From an uncultured Muribaculaceae bacterium (GTDB taxonomy: Bacteria; Bacteroidota; Bacteroidia; Bacteroidales; Muribaculaceae), in assembly GCA_910577315.1 (NCBI GenBank), contig CAJTME010000003.1, positions 62,001 to 126,000 of the forward strand: a stretch of DNA of 64,000 nucleotides. Direction: 5' to 3'. The notes under the pieces are model-generated. The model was not told the DNA's origin and did no database searches. It saw nothing but the letters and a program-made list of their open reading frames with translations. Below, piece by piece: positions 56,609-64,000 of this stretch (position 1 is its first letter; every line of letters begins with the position of its first letter). The position numbers and the translations under genes were made by a program.

Positions 56609-57907
56609 CTATTTGAATTTAAGGGATGCGGCACCCTGGCCTCCGTTCACCCACGTGCGTACGACGCGGTGGCGGGTCGGAGCGCCGTCCATCGGCGTCC
56701 AGCCGCAGAGGCTGAGCACGTCGGCATCGGTTATTACATGAGGCTGCGGGAGATTTTCCACGAGCACCATATCGGCAAAATTTCCCACGGCGAGGGTTCC
56801 GCGGCGGTCGATTCCGAACAGACGTGCGGGAGCCTCGCACATGCGGCGCACAACGGCAGACGGCCCGAAAAGATCGAGCATCGACACCAGCGAGAACTGC
56901 ACCATAGGCGCGCCCGACATGGCATGGAACACATCTCCGGCTTTCTCGGCGAGGAGGTGGGGAGCGTGGTCGGTTGCGATTATGTCAAGACGCCCTTCGG
57001 CAAGTCCGCGGCGCAGGGCATCGCGGTCGGCCGCGGTCTTGACGGCCGGGTTCATCTTGATGCGCGAGCCCAGCCGGGCATAGTCGTCGCAGGTATGAAT
57101 GAGATGGTGGGGCGAGACTTCGGCCGTGAACTGCTTCCTGTCCGGCAATTCCGACGGGTCGAAGAGCGCGGTCTCGGCCGCGGTCGTGACATGGGCCACG
57201 TGCAGGCGCGTGCCATAGCGCGAAGCCAGCTCAAGGGCGCGTTCTGTCGAGCGCACGCAGGCTTCCGACGAGCGTATGCGGGTGTGCCACATCATGTTCT
57301 GCGGGTCGGGCAGCGGCGAAAACTGCGACGTGTTCGCGTCGATAATCCCCTGATCTTCGGCATGGACGACAACGCGTCCGGGCTGGTCGGCAAAGACGGC
57401 GCGCAGCACGGCGTCATCGTCAAGGAGCATGTTGCCCGTCGACGAGCCCATGAACACCTTCACCGCCGGCATGAGCGAGAAGTCGGCGCGCTGAAGTTCG
57501 GAGAGGTTGTCGGCGGTGGCGCCAAGCATGAAGGCATAGTTGGCCGCCGAGTTGCGGGACGCACGGTCCATCTTGTCTTCCCACGCCGCGATTGTCGTTG
57601 TGGCGGGGCGGGTGTTGGGCATGTCGATATACGATGTCACACCTCCCGCTACGGCAGCACGGCTTTCCGAAAGGATGGTCGCCTTATGTTCCAGCCCCGG
57701 TTCGCGGAAATGCACATGGCAGTCAATCGCGCCGGGCATGAGCAGGCGGCCACCGGCGTCGATTTTCTCACCGGCGGCATCAAGCATCGCGGCGGGGACA
57801 TCGCCCTGCCCCATAGCCGTTATCAGCGCGCCCTCGGCGGCAAGCCATCCACGGTGGGGAGCTGTCGCGCCGTCAGGCACTATCAGTGCATTATGAATCA
57901 GGAGCAT
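56609..57907 (-). CDS. pyrC: Dihydroorotase (class I type)
   Basis: 432 residues, class I length. Metal ligands: DCHVHFREPG near residue 62, the carboxylated Lys in AVKVFMGSSTGN, VHAEDQ, LHVAHVTT and the Asp of ATDHAPH. The last part is the GTLAVGNFADMVLV strand typical of amidohydrolases. It cyclises carbamoyl aspartate in pyrimidine synthesis. It lies 15 bases after the GT2 gene and before the acyltransferase. Confidence 0.94.
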   Translation of the reverse strand: MLLIHNALIVPDGATAPHRGWLAAEGALITAMGQGDVPAAMLDAAGEKIDAGGRLLMPGAIDCHVHFREPGLEHKATILSESRAAVAGGVTSYIDMPNTRPATTTIAAWEDKMDRASRNSAANYAFMLGATADNLSELQRADFSLMPAVKVFMGSSTGNMLLDDDAVLRAVFADQPGRVVVHAEDQGIIDANTSQFSPLPDPQNMMWHTRIRSSEACVRSTERALELASRYGTRLHVAHVTTAAETALFDPSELPDRKQFTAEVSPHHLIHTCDDYARLGSRIKMNPAVKTAADRDALRRGLAEGRLDIIATDHAPHLLAEKAGDVFHAMSGAPMVQFSLVSMLDLFGPSAVVRRMCEAPARLFGIDRRGTLAVGNFADMVLVENLPQPHVITDADVLSLCGWTPMDGAPTRHRVVRTWVNGGQGAASLKFK

Positions 57908-57922
57908 ATTCGGACCGTAGAA

Positions 57923-58684
57923 TTATTTTTTAGAGTAATCGGGATATTTTTTCCAAAGGGAATTCCATTTCAGGCGTATCACGCCAAACACGGCCTCGCC
58001 GAAAATTCCTCCGCTCATCTTGGACGTGCCGAGAACGCGGTTGACGAAGATGATGGGCACCTCGGCGATTCGGAAACCATACTGATGTGCCGTGAATTTC
58101 ATCTCGATCTGGAACGCATAGCCCTTGAACTTGATTTTGTCGAGCGGCAGAGCCTCAAGCACGCGGCGCGAGTAGCATACAAAGCCGGCCGTGGTGTCAT
58201 GAACGGGAATACCCGTTATGAAACGAACGTATTTTGACGCGAAATATGACATCAGCACGCGTCCCATGGGCCAGTTGACTACATTCACGCCCGTGACGTA
58301 GCGCGAACCGACGGCCACGTCGGCGCGGCCCGAGCTCACCTCATCGTGGAGCTTCACCAGATCGAGGGGGTTATGGGAGAAATCGGCGTCCATCTCGCAA
58401 ATCTGCTGATAACCGTGTTCAAGCGCCCACTTAAAGCCGGTGATATATGCTGTGCCGAGCCCAAGTTTTCCCTGCCGCTCGATGATGTGAACACGTCCGG
58501 GATTGGCTGCAATCTTCTCCTTCACAATAGCGGCAGTGCCGTCGGGCGAGTTATCATCAATTACAAGGACGTCGAAGGGCACCGGGAGGGCGAGCACGGC
58601 GTCAATGATGGCGGCCGCATTCTCGCGCTCGTTATACATTGGAATGATCACCACCGAATCGTGGCTGTTGGCATTGTCGCCCAT
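57923..58684 (-). CDS. Polyprenol-phosphate mannosyltransferase-like GT2 (dolichol-P-mannose synthase type)
   Basis: 253 residues. GT-A fold motifs: VVIIPMYNERENAAAII, VLVIDDNSPDGTA, the catalytic metal-binding EMDADFSHNP, and the family-specific GFVCYSRRVLEAL and FVNRVLGTSKMSGGIF near the C-terminus. It resembles polyprenol monophosphomannose synthases and lacks C-terminal TM helices. It would charge a polyprenyl phosphate with a sugar at the inner membrane. It has a promoter box at 58760-58767 and heads the long envelope operon down to secG. Confidence 0.9.
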   Translation of the reverse strand: MGDNANSHDSVVIIPMYNERENAAAIIDAVLALPVPFDVLVIDDNSPDGTAAIVKEKIAANPGRVHIIERQGKLGLGTAYITGFKWALEHGYQQICEMDADFSHNPLDLVKLHDEVSSGRADVAVGSRYVTGVNVVNWPMGRVLMSYFASKYVRFITGIPVHDTTAGFVCYSRRVLEALPLDKIKFKGYAFQIEMKFTAHQYGFRIAEVPIIFVNRVLGTSKMSGGIFGEAVFGVIRLKWNSLWKKYPDYSKK

Positions 58685-58759
58685 AAGCGAGTGTACGGAT
58701 TAATGTTAGAATTCAAGTAGAGCTAAGGGTCTGCACTCCACTTAACAATAAAATATGCG

Positions 58760-58767
58760 CAAATTTA
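58760..58767 (-). promoter_or_regulatory. Bacteroidetes -7 promoter box for the GT2-to-secG operon
   Basis: On the minus strand TAAATTTG followed by C, a TAnnTTTG match 75 bases before the GT2 ATG. Confidence 0.5.
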
Positions 58768-58851
58768 GCAAATTTCCGTGGAGTGAGCAAACTAAGAGGT
58801 CTTTAAACAACCTCTAATTTTGTTGGCCAGCTCTTTGGCGGGCGATATATG

Positions 58852-58885
58852 AAAAAGCCCGTCCCTGGGGAGGGACAGGCTTTTT
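58852..58885 (-). terminator. Intrinsic terminator
   Basis: A 15-bp stem with one mismatch (58852-58866 with 58871-58885), 4-base loop GGGG, bounded by A and T runs. It follows the secreted-protein gene at 58906-60189 on the minus strand and could act both ways. Confidence 0.8.
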
Positions 58886-58905
58886 ATGTTGTCGTTGTAT
58901 GCGTC

Positions 58906-60189
58906 TTATTTAACGAGGACCTTGGTTGCGTTGTTGCCCTGACGACGGATGTAGAGACCGTTTTCGGGATTTGCAACGCGCACGCCCTGGAGGTTGAAGT
59001 ATTCAACGGGAGCGTTGGTGTCGTTCGAGAGGATGTCGTTCACACCATCAGACAGCTGCAAGGTGATTTTAGATTCCATCTCAAGAGATTCACCTTCTTT
59101 GGTCTGCCAGCCGTAAAGGCCAAGAGGGGTAGTACCGATACCGAAGTGGCAGTTGCGGATATTTGCAACGTTGTTTTCGAAAGTGGACCATTCTGTGATT
59201 CCAAGTTCAGCCTTGACTTCTTCCTGGTTGAGAATTTCATAAGTATAGTCACGGGCGATCACGAAGAATCCTTCGGCATTGTTGTTGTACATCATTCCGG
59301 TTTGAGCAGTAACGATGTCCAGACCGCTGGGATAACGGGGATCAACCATCACAAAGTCAGGATTTGTAACGTCGAACACGATTGAACCAGATGTAACCTC
59401 TGTATATTCATCGGTGTCAAAGATACCCTCGTAAGGATTAACGAGGCGGTAGCGGGTGGGAAGGTCTGCATCAGCCATGAGCTTAACTTCTACGGGATAG
59501 TCGCTGCCGGATTCACCGAAGCATGTAAGGCCCCAGCCGTCTTCAAAAACAGCAGTACCGGCGTCAACCCATTCGGTAAGGTCGGCAGTGCCCATGAGGT
59601 TTGAGAAGAAACCGCTGAACCAGCCGCCATTCACCTTTGCACCGATAAGGATGTTCTCAGGGAACACGAAGGTGCCGTTCATATAAGTAGCGGTAACCTC
59701 ATCAAGAGGGGTTTCATTAGCATCACTAACATCAGTAATGCCAAGAGTAATGGCTCCATACTGGCTGCTGGTACCCAGGCTCTGACCGGCCTTGAGGGTT
59801 ATGGTGCCTTCGGCGAGATTAACCGAAGCGCTGAGTTTAGCGCTTCCATAGAAACCGTCGATGGTAATGGTATTGGGGCGGATGCTCTTCGCTACCGAGA
59901 GGGCCAGCGATTTAACGAGCTCTTCTTCAGTTTGAGCAAAGCCATCGAGGCAGTCCCAGAACCATACGCCGCAAATATCTGTGATTGCAGAAATTGCATT
60001 GGCCTTGGCAGGAGTCGAGAGGGTATTGGCCTTGGTGTTCACGAACTGAGTAGATTTAACAATCTCAGAAAGCTGAACGGGCTGTGCTTCAGGAAGCTCA
60101 ACGGCGGTGCTGCCAAATGTGTAGCCCTGAGCCGAAGCGCCGAGCGACACTGCGAGGGCGAGTGCAAAGGTAGAGTAGAGTTTCTTCAT
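58906..60189 (-). CDS. Secreted protein of unknown function with C-terminal sorting-like tail
   Basis: 427 residues from the ATG at 60189, chosen since it directly begins the signal peptide (MKKLYSTFALALAVSLGASA, predicted cut before Gln). The body has no recognised domain; it contains beta-rich segments such as TIDGFYGSAKLSASVNLAEGTITL and VWFWDCLDGFAQTEEELV. The last 35 residues (VEYFNLQGVRVANPENGLYIRRQG ... KVLVK) resemble the sorting tails of Bacteroidales secreted proteins. It is divergent from the next secreted gene and has a -7 box at 60294-60301. Confidence 0.75.
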   Translation of the reverse strand: MKKLYSTFALALAVSLGASAQGYTFGSTAVELPEAQPVQLSEIVKSTQFVNTKANTLSTPAKANAISAITDICGVWFWDCLDGFAQTEEELVKSLALSVAKSIRPNTITIDGFYGSAKLSASVNLAEGTITLKAGQSLGTSSQYGAITLGITDVSDANETPLDEVTATYMNGTFVFPENILIGAKVNGGWFSGFFSNLMGTADLTEWVDAGTAVFEDGWGLTCFGESGSDYPVEVKLMADADLPTRYRLVNPYEGIFDTDEYTEVTSGSIVFDVTNPDFVMVDPRYPSGLDIVTAQTGMMYNNNAEGFFVIARDYTYEILNQEEVKAELGITEWSTFENNVANIRNCHFGIGTTPLGLYGWQTKEGESLEMESKITLQLSDGVNDILSNDTNAPVEYFNLQGVRVANPENGLYIRRQGNNATKVLVK

Positions 60190-60293
60190 ACAGGATGAAT
60201 TTTTAAGATTTGGTTTCACTTTAATGAAATCGTTGGGCCAGCTGTCTTAGGGATGTTTTTGAAGCCATTTTAACACGGAAACCAACGACATCG

Positions 60294-60301
60294 CAAAGGT
60301 A
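60294..60301 (-). promoter_or_regulatory. Bacteroidetes -7 promoter box for the secreted-protein gene
   Basis: On the minus strand TACCTTTG followed by C, giving a leader of about 100 bases before the ATG at 60189. A weaker TAGAATTTTG lies at 60408-60417 on the plus strand for the divergent gene. Confidence 0.5.
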
Positions 60302-60450
60302 AGCCCCATTTTCGACATTTGCAAGCATTTTAGCATTTTTTTAACCAAAAAACCATTTCATATAAGATTTCTCCCGCATCGGGCAACCTTTATCCAATCA
60401 GTTACGTTAGAATTTTGATACCTATAAAAACATACCTTAACCAAAACAGT

Positions 60451-61710
60451 ATGAAAAAATTCTACTTCCTGGCGCTGTTTGTGCTTTCAGTATGCATCGG
60501 AGCATCAGCGCAGTCTGACGGGGACTATTATCTCGACATCAAGCAGGACAACACGCGTTACTATTTCACATGGGATGCGCAGAAGAACCTGTACACAATC
60601 ACCGTGCCCGAACTTCACGGCGATTTTAAAATCTACGACAGCGAATATGTTGAAGGTGCCGGAGACCAGAACCAGCATGTATTCGGCGCCGCCGACGGCC
60701 AAAGCGCCGGCATAAAACCTGGCGAAATCAAAACCTGCGCCAATCCCGGCAACAATTTCAGTGTCGAAGGCGGCGGCATATTATATAATGTGGTAATGGA
60801 GTTCAGCCCCACCGACATGACCCTCAACATCGTAAGCGGCAGCTCCACCAAGCCTGAACCTACCACGCCTACCATCACAATCGCCGCGACAGGCACCGCC
60901 ACCACTCCCGAAGCCGGCACCGTGGACTACACCATCACCGCCTATGCCATAGACAGTCCGGAGAGCCTGACCTATGACATCACCCTGGCATACATCCCCG
61001 CCGGCAATAGCGATACCAGCAATGTATCCACCACCCTCACCGGAACGCTCTCGGGAAGCCAGACACTCTCCGACCTGACCATAGGTTCCACCACAACGGT
61101 GACCGTGACCGCCACTGCAACGGCAGCCGACGGCACACCGCTCGAAGCATCAGCCACTACCGAAATAACAACTCCCGAAATACCAATCCTGATCGGGCAG
61201 CTTGCCGACGGCTCTTGGCAGCCCAACGTCGGAGTCAACGGTTTTACGGAAGGGATACCCGGCGTATATTATTATCTGCCGACGCTTGTGGGCGACGGTG
61301 AATTCAGCTTCGTCTCAAAACTCGGAAACTCACCTGACGACTGGGCCACGGTAAACGCCCATCCGCGCTATGCCCCTGCCGCCGATGCTCAACAGGAACA
61401 GGCTCCGATCGACACCTGGGTTCCCTACTCCCGATACGAGGGCAGCACGACCGGCTCATGGGTTCCTTATCCTTATGACGCCTCGCGCAGTTATCTCGTG
61501 AAATTCGACTTCAACACACAGACCGTCCAGGTCAGATATGCCGAGGCTCTCAGCGGCATAGAAGACGCAGCCATCCCCACCGACGGCCCCACCGACGTGT
61601 ACAACCTGCTCGGAGTGCGCGTGTCCAGCGGCAATACGCGAGCCGAAGCCACCTCAGGCCTTCCTTCCGGAATCTATATCGTAAACGGAACCAAAACCAT
61701 AATCCGATAA
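60451..61710 (+). CDS. Secreted Thr-rich protein of unknown function with C-terminal sorting-like tail
   Basis: 419 residues from the ATG at 60451 (start of MKKFYFLALFVLSVCIGASA); the ORF start 12 codons earlier would lengthen the pre-signal part. A small N-terminal beta domain (about 22-125; YLDIKQDNTRYYFTWDAQKNLYTITVPEL), then a Thr/Ser/Ala-rich region of about 110 residues resembling a fibronectin-like or linker segment, then a beta domain (about 245-365). The tail is VYNLLGVRVSS ... SGIYIVNGTKTIIR. No enzymatic motif is seen. A terminator follows. Confidence 0.75.
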   Translation: MKKFYFLALFVLSVCIGASAQSDGDYYLDIKQDNTRYYFTWDAQKNLYTITVPELHGDFKIYDSEYVEGAGDQNQHVFGAADGQSAGIKPGEIKTCANPGNNFSVEGGGILYNVVMEFSPTDMTLNIVSGSSTKPEPTTPTITIAATGTATTPEAGTVDYTITAYAIDSPESLTYDITLAYIPAGNSDTSNVSTTLTGTLSGSQTLSDLTIGSTTTVTVTATATAADGTPLEASATTEITTPEIPILIGQLADGSWQPNVGVNGFTEGIPGVYYYLPTLVGDGEFSFVSKLGNSPDDWATVNAHPRYAPAADAQQEQAPIDTWVPYSRYEGSTTGSWVPYPYDASRSYLVKFDFNTQTVQVRYAEALSGIEDAAIPTDGPTDVYNLLGVRVSSGNTRAEATSGLPSGIYIVNGTKTIIR

Positions 61711-61720
61711 GCCGAAGTTT

Positions 61721-61752
61721 CCCGGCGGTCCCTATCCGGGCCGCCGGGTTTC
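61721..61752 (+). terminator. Intrinsic terminator
   Basis: CCCGGCGG (61721-61728) pairs with CCGCCGGG (61741-61748), 12-base loop, followed by TTTCTT. Confidence 0.7.
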
Positions 61753-61799
61753 TTGCCGTCCAATCTTAACCGGCGTTTTGCCTTTTTATGATTTTTTTG

Positions 61800-61807
61800 T
61801 ACCTTTG
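61800..61807 (+). promoter_or_regulatory. Bacteroidetes promoter for the YidE-type gene
   Basis: A -7 box TACCTTTG followed by C, with a -33-like TTTG at 61777-61780 (19-base spacer), the best two-part match to the phylum consensus in the window. The ATG is 17 bases downstream of the box. Confidence 0.65.
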
Positions 61808-61824
61808 CACAAAATTTCTAAGAT

Positions 61825-63486
61825 ATGGATTGGATAACACAGCTGCTCTTCCCGGGCAACACGTCGATAGCCAGCACGTTAGTGCTCTATTCGTTCGTAA
61901 TTGCTGCGGGAATCTTTATTGGAAAGGTTCGCATCGCGGGCGTGTCGCTGGGCGTCACGTTCGTTTTGTTTGTCGGAATCCTCATGGGTCACTTCGGCTA
62001 TGAGGTCGACGGAAACATCTTGAAGTTCGTGCGCGAGTTCGGACTTATTCTGTTCATCTTCGCCATCGGCCTCCAGGTAGGCCCCGGCTTCTTCTCGTCG
62101 TTCAAGAAGGGCGGCGTTAAACTAAACCTGCTTGCCGTGCTCGCCATCGCGCTCAACGTGCTGATTGTGCTCGGCATCTATTTCTTCGGAAACATCAACG
62201 ACATCAACGCCCTTGTCGGCGTGATGAGCGGCGCCGTCACCAACACCCCGGGTCTGGCCGCCGCCCAGCAGGCCGTCACCCAGATCACCAACTCGGGCGA
62301 ACAGGCCAACCTCATGGCCCAGGGCTATGCCGCCGCATATCCCCTCGGCGTGGTCGGCATCATCCTCTCGATGTTTGTCATCAAGGGCATCTTCCGCATC
62401 AACACCGAGAACGAAATCAAGGAAATCGAACAGGAACACGAATCCTCGATGCTCAAGCCCGACTTCCTCTCGATTGAGGTCACCAACAAATTGGTCGACG
62501 GGCTGACCCTGGTGCGTCTCCACGACGTAATCACCTGCAACTTCGTCGTTTCGCGCATAATGACCAAGACCAAGGAAATCATCATCCCGAAATCGTCCAC
62601 CGAAATCCATGTCGGCGACGTGCTCCGCGTGGTATGCTCGGCCCAGGATGCCGACCGCTTCCGCGCCGTGCTCGGCTCTGACGTAGAGATGGACTGGGAA
62701 ACCACCCCGATGCCTGTCTACTCGCGCCGCATCATGATAACCAACTCGCATTACAACGGCGTGACCCTCGGCTCGCTCCGACTCCACAACGGCTATCAGC
62801 TCAACGCCACCCGCGTGAACCGTGCCGGCGTCGACCTGCTCGCATCGCCCTCGCTGCGTCTCCAGATGGGCGACCGCCTCACCGTGGTCGGCAACCTTGA
62901 GGACATCGACCGCCTCGCCTCCAAGCTTGGCAATTCGATGAAGCGCCTCAACCAGCCCAACCTCATCACCATCTTCGTGGGCATCATCCTCGGCATCATC
63001 CTCGGCTCAATCAACCTTGGCTTCGGTATGAAGCTCGGCCTCGCCGGCGGCCCGCTGGTTGTGGCAATCCTTCTGAGCCGCTTCGGCTACAAGGCCAAAC
63101 TCGTCACCTACACCTCCTCGTCGGCATCGCTGCTGCTGCGCGAGCTCGGCATATGCCTCTTCCTCGCGTCGGTGGGAATTGCCGCCGGCAAAGACTTCGC
63201 CTCGGCAGTGTTCAATGAAACCGGCATGTGGTGGGTAATATGGGGATTTGTAATCACCGTGGTGCCCCTGTTGATTGTCGGCCTTATCGCCCGTGGCAAG
63301 GACCGCATAAACTTCCTCACCATAATGGGTCTCAGTTCTGGCTCGTACACCGATCCCCCAGCCCTGGCCTACGCCAACAACTCGACAGGCAACGACGCTC
63401 CTGCCGTGGCTTATTCGACCGTATATCCCCTCACGATGTTCATGCGCGTCGTAGCCGCACAGGCCCTGATACTTGCTTTCGCATAA
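61825..63486 (+). CDS. YidE/YbjL-type putative transporter with RCK_C domains
   Basis: 553 residues: two membrane halves of about five to six TM helices each (about 15-185 and 375-553) related as repeats (AspT/YidE/YbjL duplication). Between them lie two RCK_C/TrkA-C-like domains (about 205-290 and 300-370; IPKSSTEIHVGDVLRVV and LLASPSLRLQMGDRLTVVG). Conserved Gly/Pro loops GAVTNTPGLAAAQQA and GLSSGSYTDPPALAYAN mark the transport cores. The substrate is unknown; the family includes aspartate-alanine antiporters. Confidence 0.88.
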   Translation: MDWITQLLFPGNTSIASTLVLYSFVIAAGIFIGKVRIAGVSLGVTFVLFVGILMGHFGYEVDGNILKFVREFGLILFIFAIGLQVGPGFFSSFKKGGVKLNLLAVLAIALNVLIVLGIYFFGNINDINALVGVMSGAVTNTPGLAAAQQAVTQITNSGEQANLMAQGYAAAYPLGVVGIILSMFVIKGIFRINTENEIKEIEQEHESSMLKPDFLSIEVTNKLVDGLTLVRLHDVITCNFVVSRIMTKTKEIIIPKSSTEIHVGDVLRVVCSAQDADRFRAVLGSDVEMDWETTPMPVYSRRIMITNSHYNGVTLGSLRLHNGYQLNATRVNRAGVDLLASPSLRLQMGDRLTVVGNLEDIDRLASKLGNSMKRLNQPNLITIFVGIILGIILGSINLGFGMKLGLAGGPLVVAILLSRFGYKAKLVTYTSSSASLLLRELGICLFLASVGIAAGKDFASAVFNETGMWWVIWGFVITVVPLLIVGLIARGKDRINFLTIMGLSSGSYTDPPALAYANNSTGNDAPAVAYSTVYPLTMFMRVVAAQALILAFA

Positions 63487-63504
63487 ATCTCAATATAACT
63501 TGCG

Positions 63505-63540
63505 CCGCCGCCGTGAACTTTCACGACGGCGGTTTGTTTT
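63505..63540 (+). terminator. Intrinsic terminator after the YidE-type gene
   Basis: An 11-bp stem with one C-A mismatch (63505-63515 with 63522-63532), 6-base loop, followed by TTTGTTTT. Confidence 0.75.
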
Positions 63541-63572
63541 CATAATACGACTAACAAAAAAACAACACGGAA

Positions 63573-63890
63573 ATGAGTGAATTCAGCCAAATAATCGCCA
63601 GCGACAAGCCCACGCTTGTCGACTTTTTCGCCACCTGGTGCGGCCCCTGCAAAATGCAGTCGCCCATCCTTGAGGAGGTCAAGCAGCGCCTCGGCGACAA
63701 GGCCACAATCATCAAGATAGACATCGACAAGAACCAGGATCTCGCCCTGCGTTACAGAGTGCAGAGCGTCCCCACACTGATTCTGTTCAAGAACGGCGAG
63801 GCCGTTTGGCGCACCGTAGGCGTCCAGCAGGCCGACTTGCTCGAAGCCAAGCTTTACGAGCATATTCCAACAAAAAGTGACGAACGCTGA
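63573..63890 (+). CDS. trxA: Thioredoxin
   Basis: 105 residues. The active-site FFATWCGPCKMQSP (WCGPC) and the cis-Pro segment RVQSVPTLILFKNGE are classical. It reduces disulfides in the cytoplasm; no signal peptide is present. The C-terminal tail is acidic/polar. It lies 87 bases after the YidE-type gene, with a terminator on either side, so it is likely monocistronic. Confidence 0.96.
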   Translation: MSEFSQIIASDKPTLVDFFATWCGPCKMQSPILEEVKQRLGDKATIIKIDIDKNQDLALRYRVQSVPTLILFKNGEAVWRTVGVQQADLLEAKLYEHIPTKSDER

Positions 63891-63915
63891 GAAAACACAA
63901 GGAAAGAACTAACCC

Positions 63916-63951
63916 GTGCCCCGCAGACCAAGTGCCCGCGGGGCACGCTTT
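63916..63951 (+). terminator. Intrinsic terminator after trxA
   Basis: GTGCCCCGC (63916-63924) pairs with GCGGGGCAC (63938-63946), followed by GCTTTTT. Confidence 0.8.
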
Positions 63952-63962
63952 TTACAGGGCCG

Positions 63963-64000
63963 TTATTTGAAACGGTAGGTGATATAGGCCGTGGCCTGGT
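63963..64000 (-). CDS. C-terminal end of a probable outer-membrane beta-barrel protein (cut by window edge)
   Basis: On the minus strand the last codons read QATAYITYRFK followed by TAA (63965-63963). An amphipathic final strand with alternating residues and a near-terminal Phe is typical of outer-membrane barrels such as TonB-dependent receptors or OmpA-like porins. Only 11 residues are visible, so the family is unknown. It is convergent with trxA across the terminator. Confidence 0.4.
   Translation of the reverse strand, partial: QATAYITYRFK

Noticed and set aside
55970..58237. 755-codon open frame on the plus strand
   Set aside because: It spans the acyltransferase, pyrC and GT2 genes in antisense; a by-product of high GC at codon third positions, with no recognisable domain.

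Overview
The window is a GC-rich chromosomal segment of a Bacteroidales bacterium, most likely a Muribaculaceae-type gut commensal. The phylum call rests on Bacteroidetes -7 promoter boxes (TAnnTTTG) ahead of many genes, a BtuG/BtuB cobalamin locus, PCMD, DUF1573 and DUF4369 proteins, secreted proteins with sorting-like C-terminal tails, Gln at the +1 position of signal peptides, and a Bacteroidetes-type dcw cluster. The family is inference. Almost everything is housekeeping chromosome, with a few accessory patches.

Layout. 1-1836: end of pdxA, an M28/glutaminyl-cyclase-like lipoprotein and sufE, coupled by ATGA overlaps. 1957-4304: a POT peptide transporter and three very small membrane proteins, one interrupted by an amber codon. 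4309-9357 (minus): beta-helix lipoprotein, Cof-type HAD phosphatase, polA. 9442-11970: ispF, then convergent DUF1573 and PCMD proteins. 12102-15503: a vitamin B12 acquisition unit (promoter, cobalamin riboswitch, BtuG-like surface lipoprotein, BtuB-like receptor). 15504-17170: an AT-rich patch with two orphan genes. 17171-20918: small membrane protein, pheT, yebC. 21129-22078: two decayed genes (KilA-N with a nonsense codon, truncated macro domain). 22091-30600 (minus): an NhaC antiporter, and a compact gene string rbfA, LolC/E permease, radical SAM protein, PD-(D/E)XK nuclease, RsmF-like methyltransferase, DUF4369 protein, comM. 30702-46591 (minus): sirtuin gene and a complete dcw cluster from rsmH to ftsZ, with no mraZ visible upstream. 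46592-50062: an accessory cassette (DUF2971 gene and BspA-like LRR gene) flanked by related palindromic repeat modules. 50063-52771: GH13 amylase-family enzyme and U32 peptidase-family protein. 52849-58684 (minus): envelope-related operon from a dolichol-phosphate-mannose-synthase-like GT2 through pyrC, acyltransferase, sigma-54-type activator, lptE and a TPR-like protein to secG. 58906-61710: two divergent secreted proteins of unknown function. 61825-64000: YidE/YbjL-type transporter, thioredoxin, and the last codons of a probable outer-membrane barrel on the minus strand.

How they work together. The dcw block supplies peptidoglycan precursors (MurE, MraY, MurD, MurG, MurC), septal synthesis (FtsW, FtsI) and the divisome (FtsL, FtsQ, FtsA, FtsZ). 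The 53-58 kb operon joins LPS assembly, protein export and lipid or glycan precursor steps. The B12 unit is a self-contained, riboswitch-controlled uptake module. The parts least like ordinary chromosome are the palindrome-flanked DUF2971/BspA cassette, the AT-rich orphan gene pair, the decayed KilA-N/macro pair, and the oriented TAATTCC/TGCAC intergenic arrays. I found no tRNA, rRNA, CRISPR array or intact insertion sequence.
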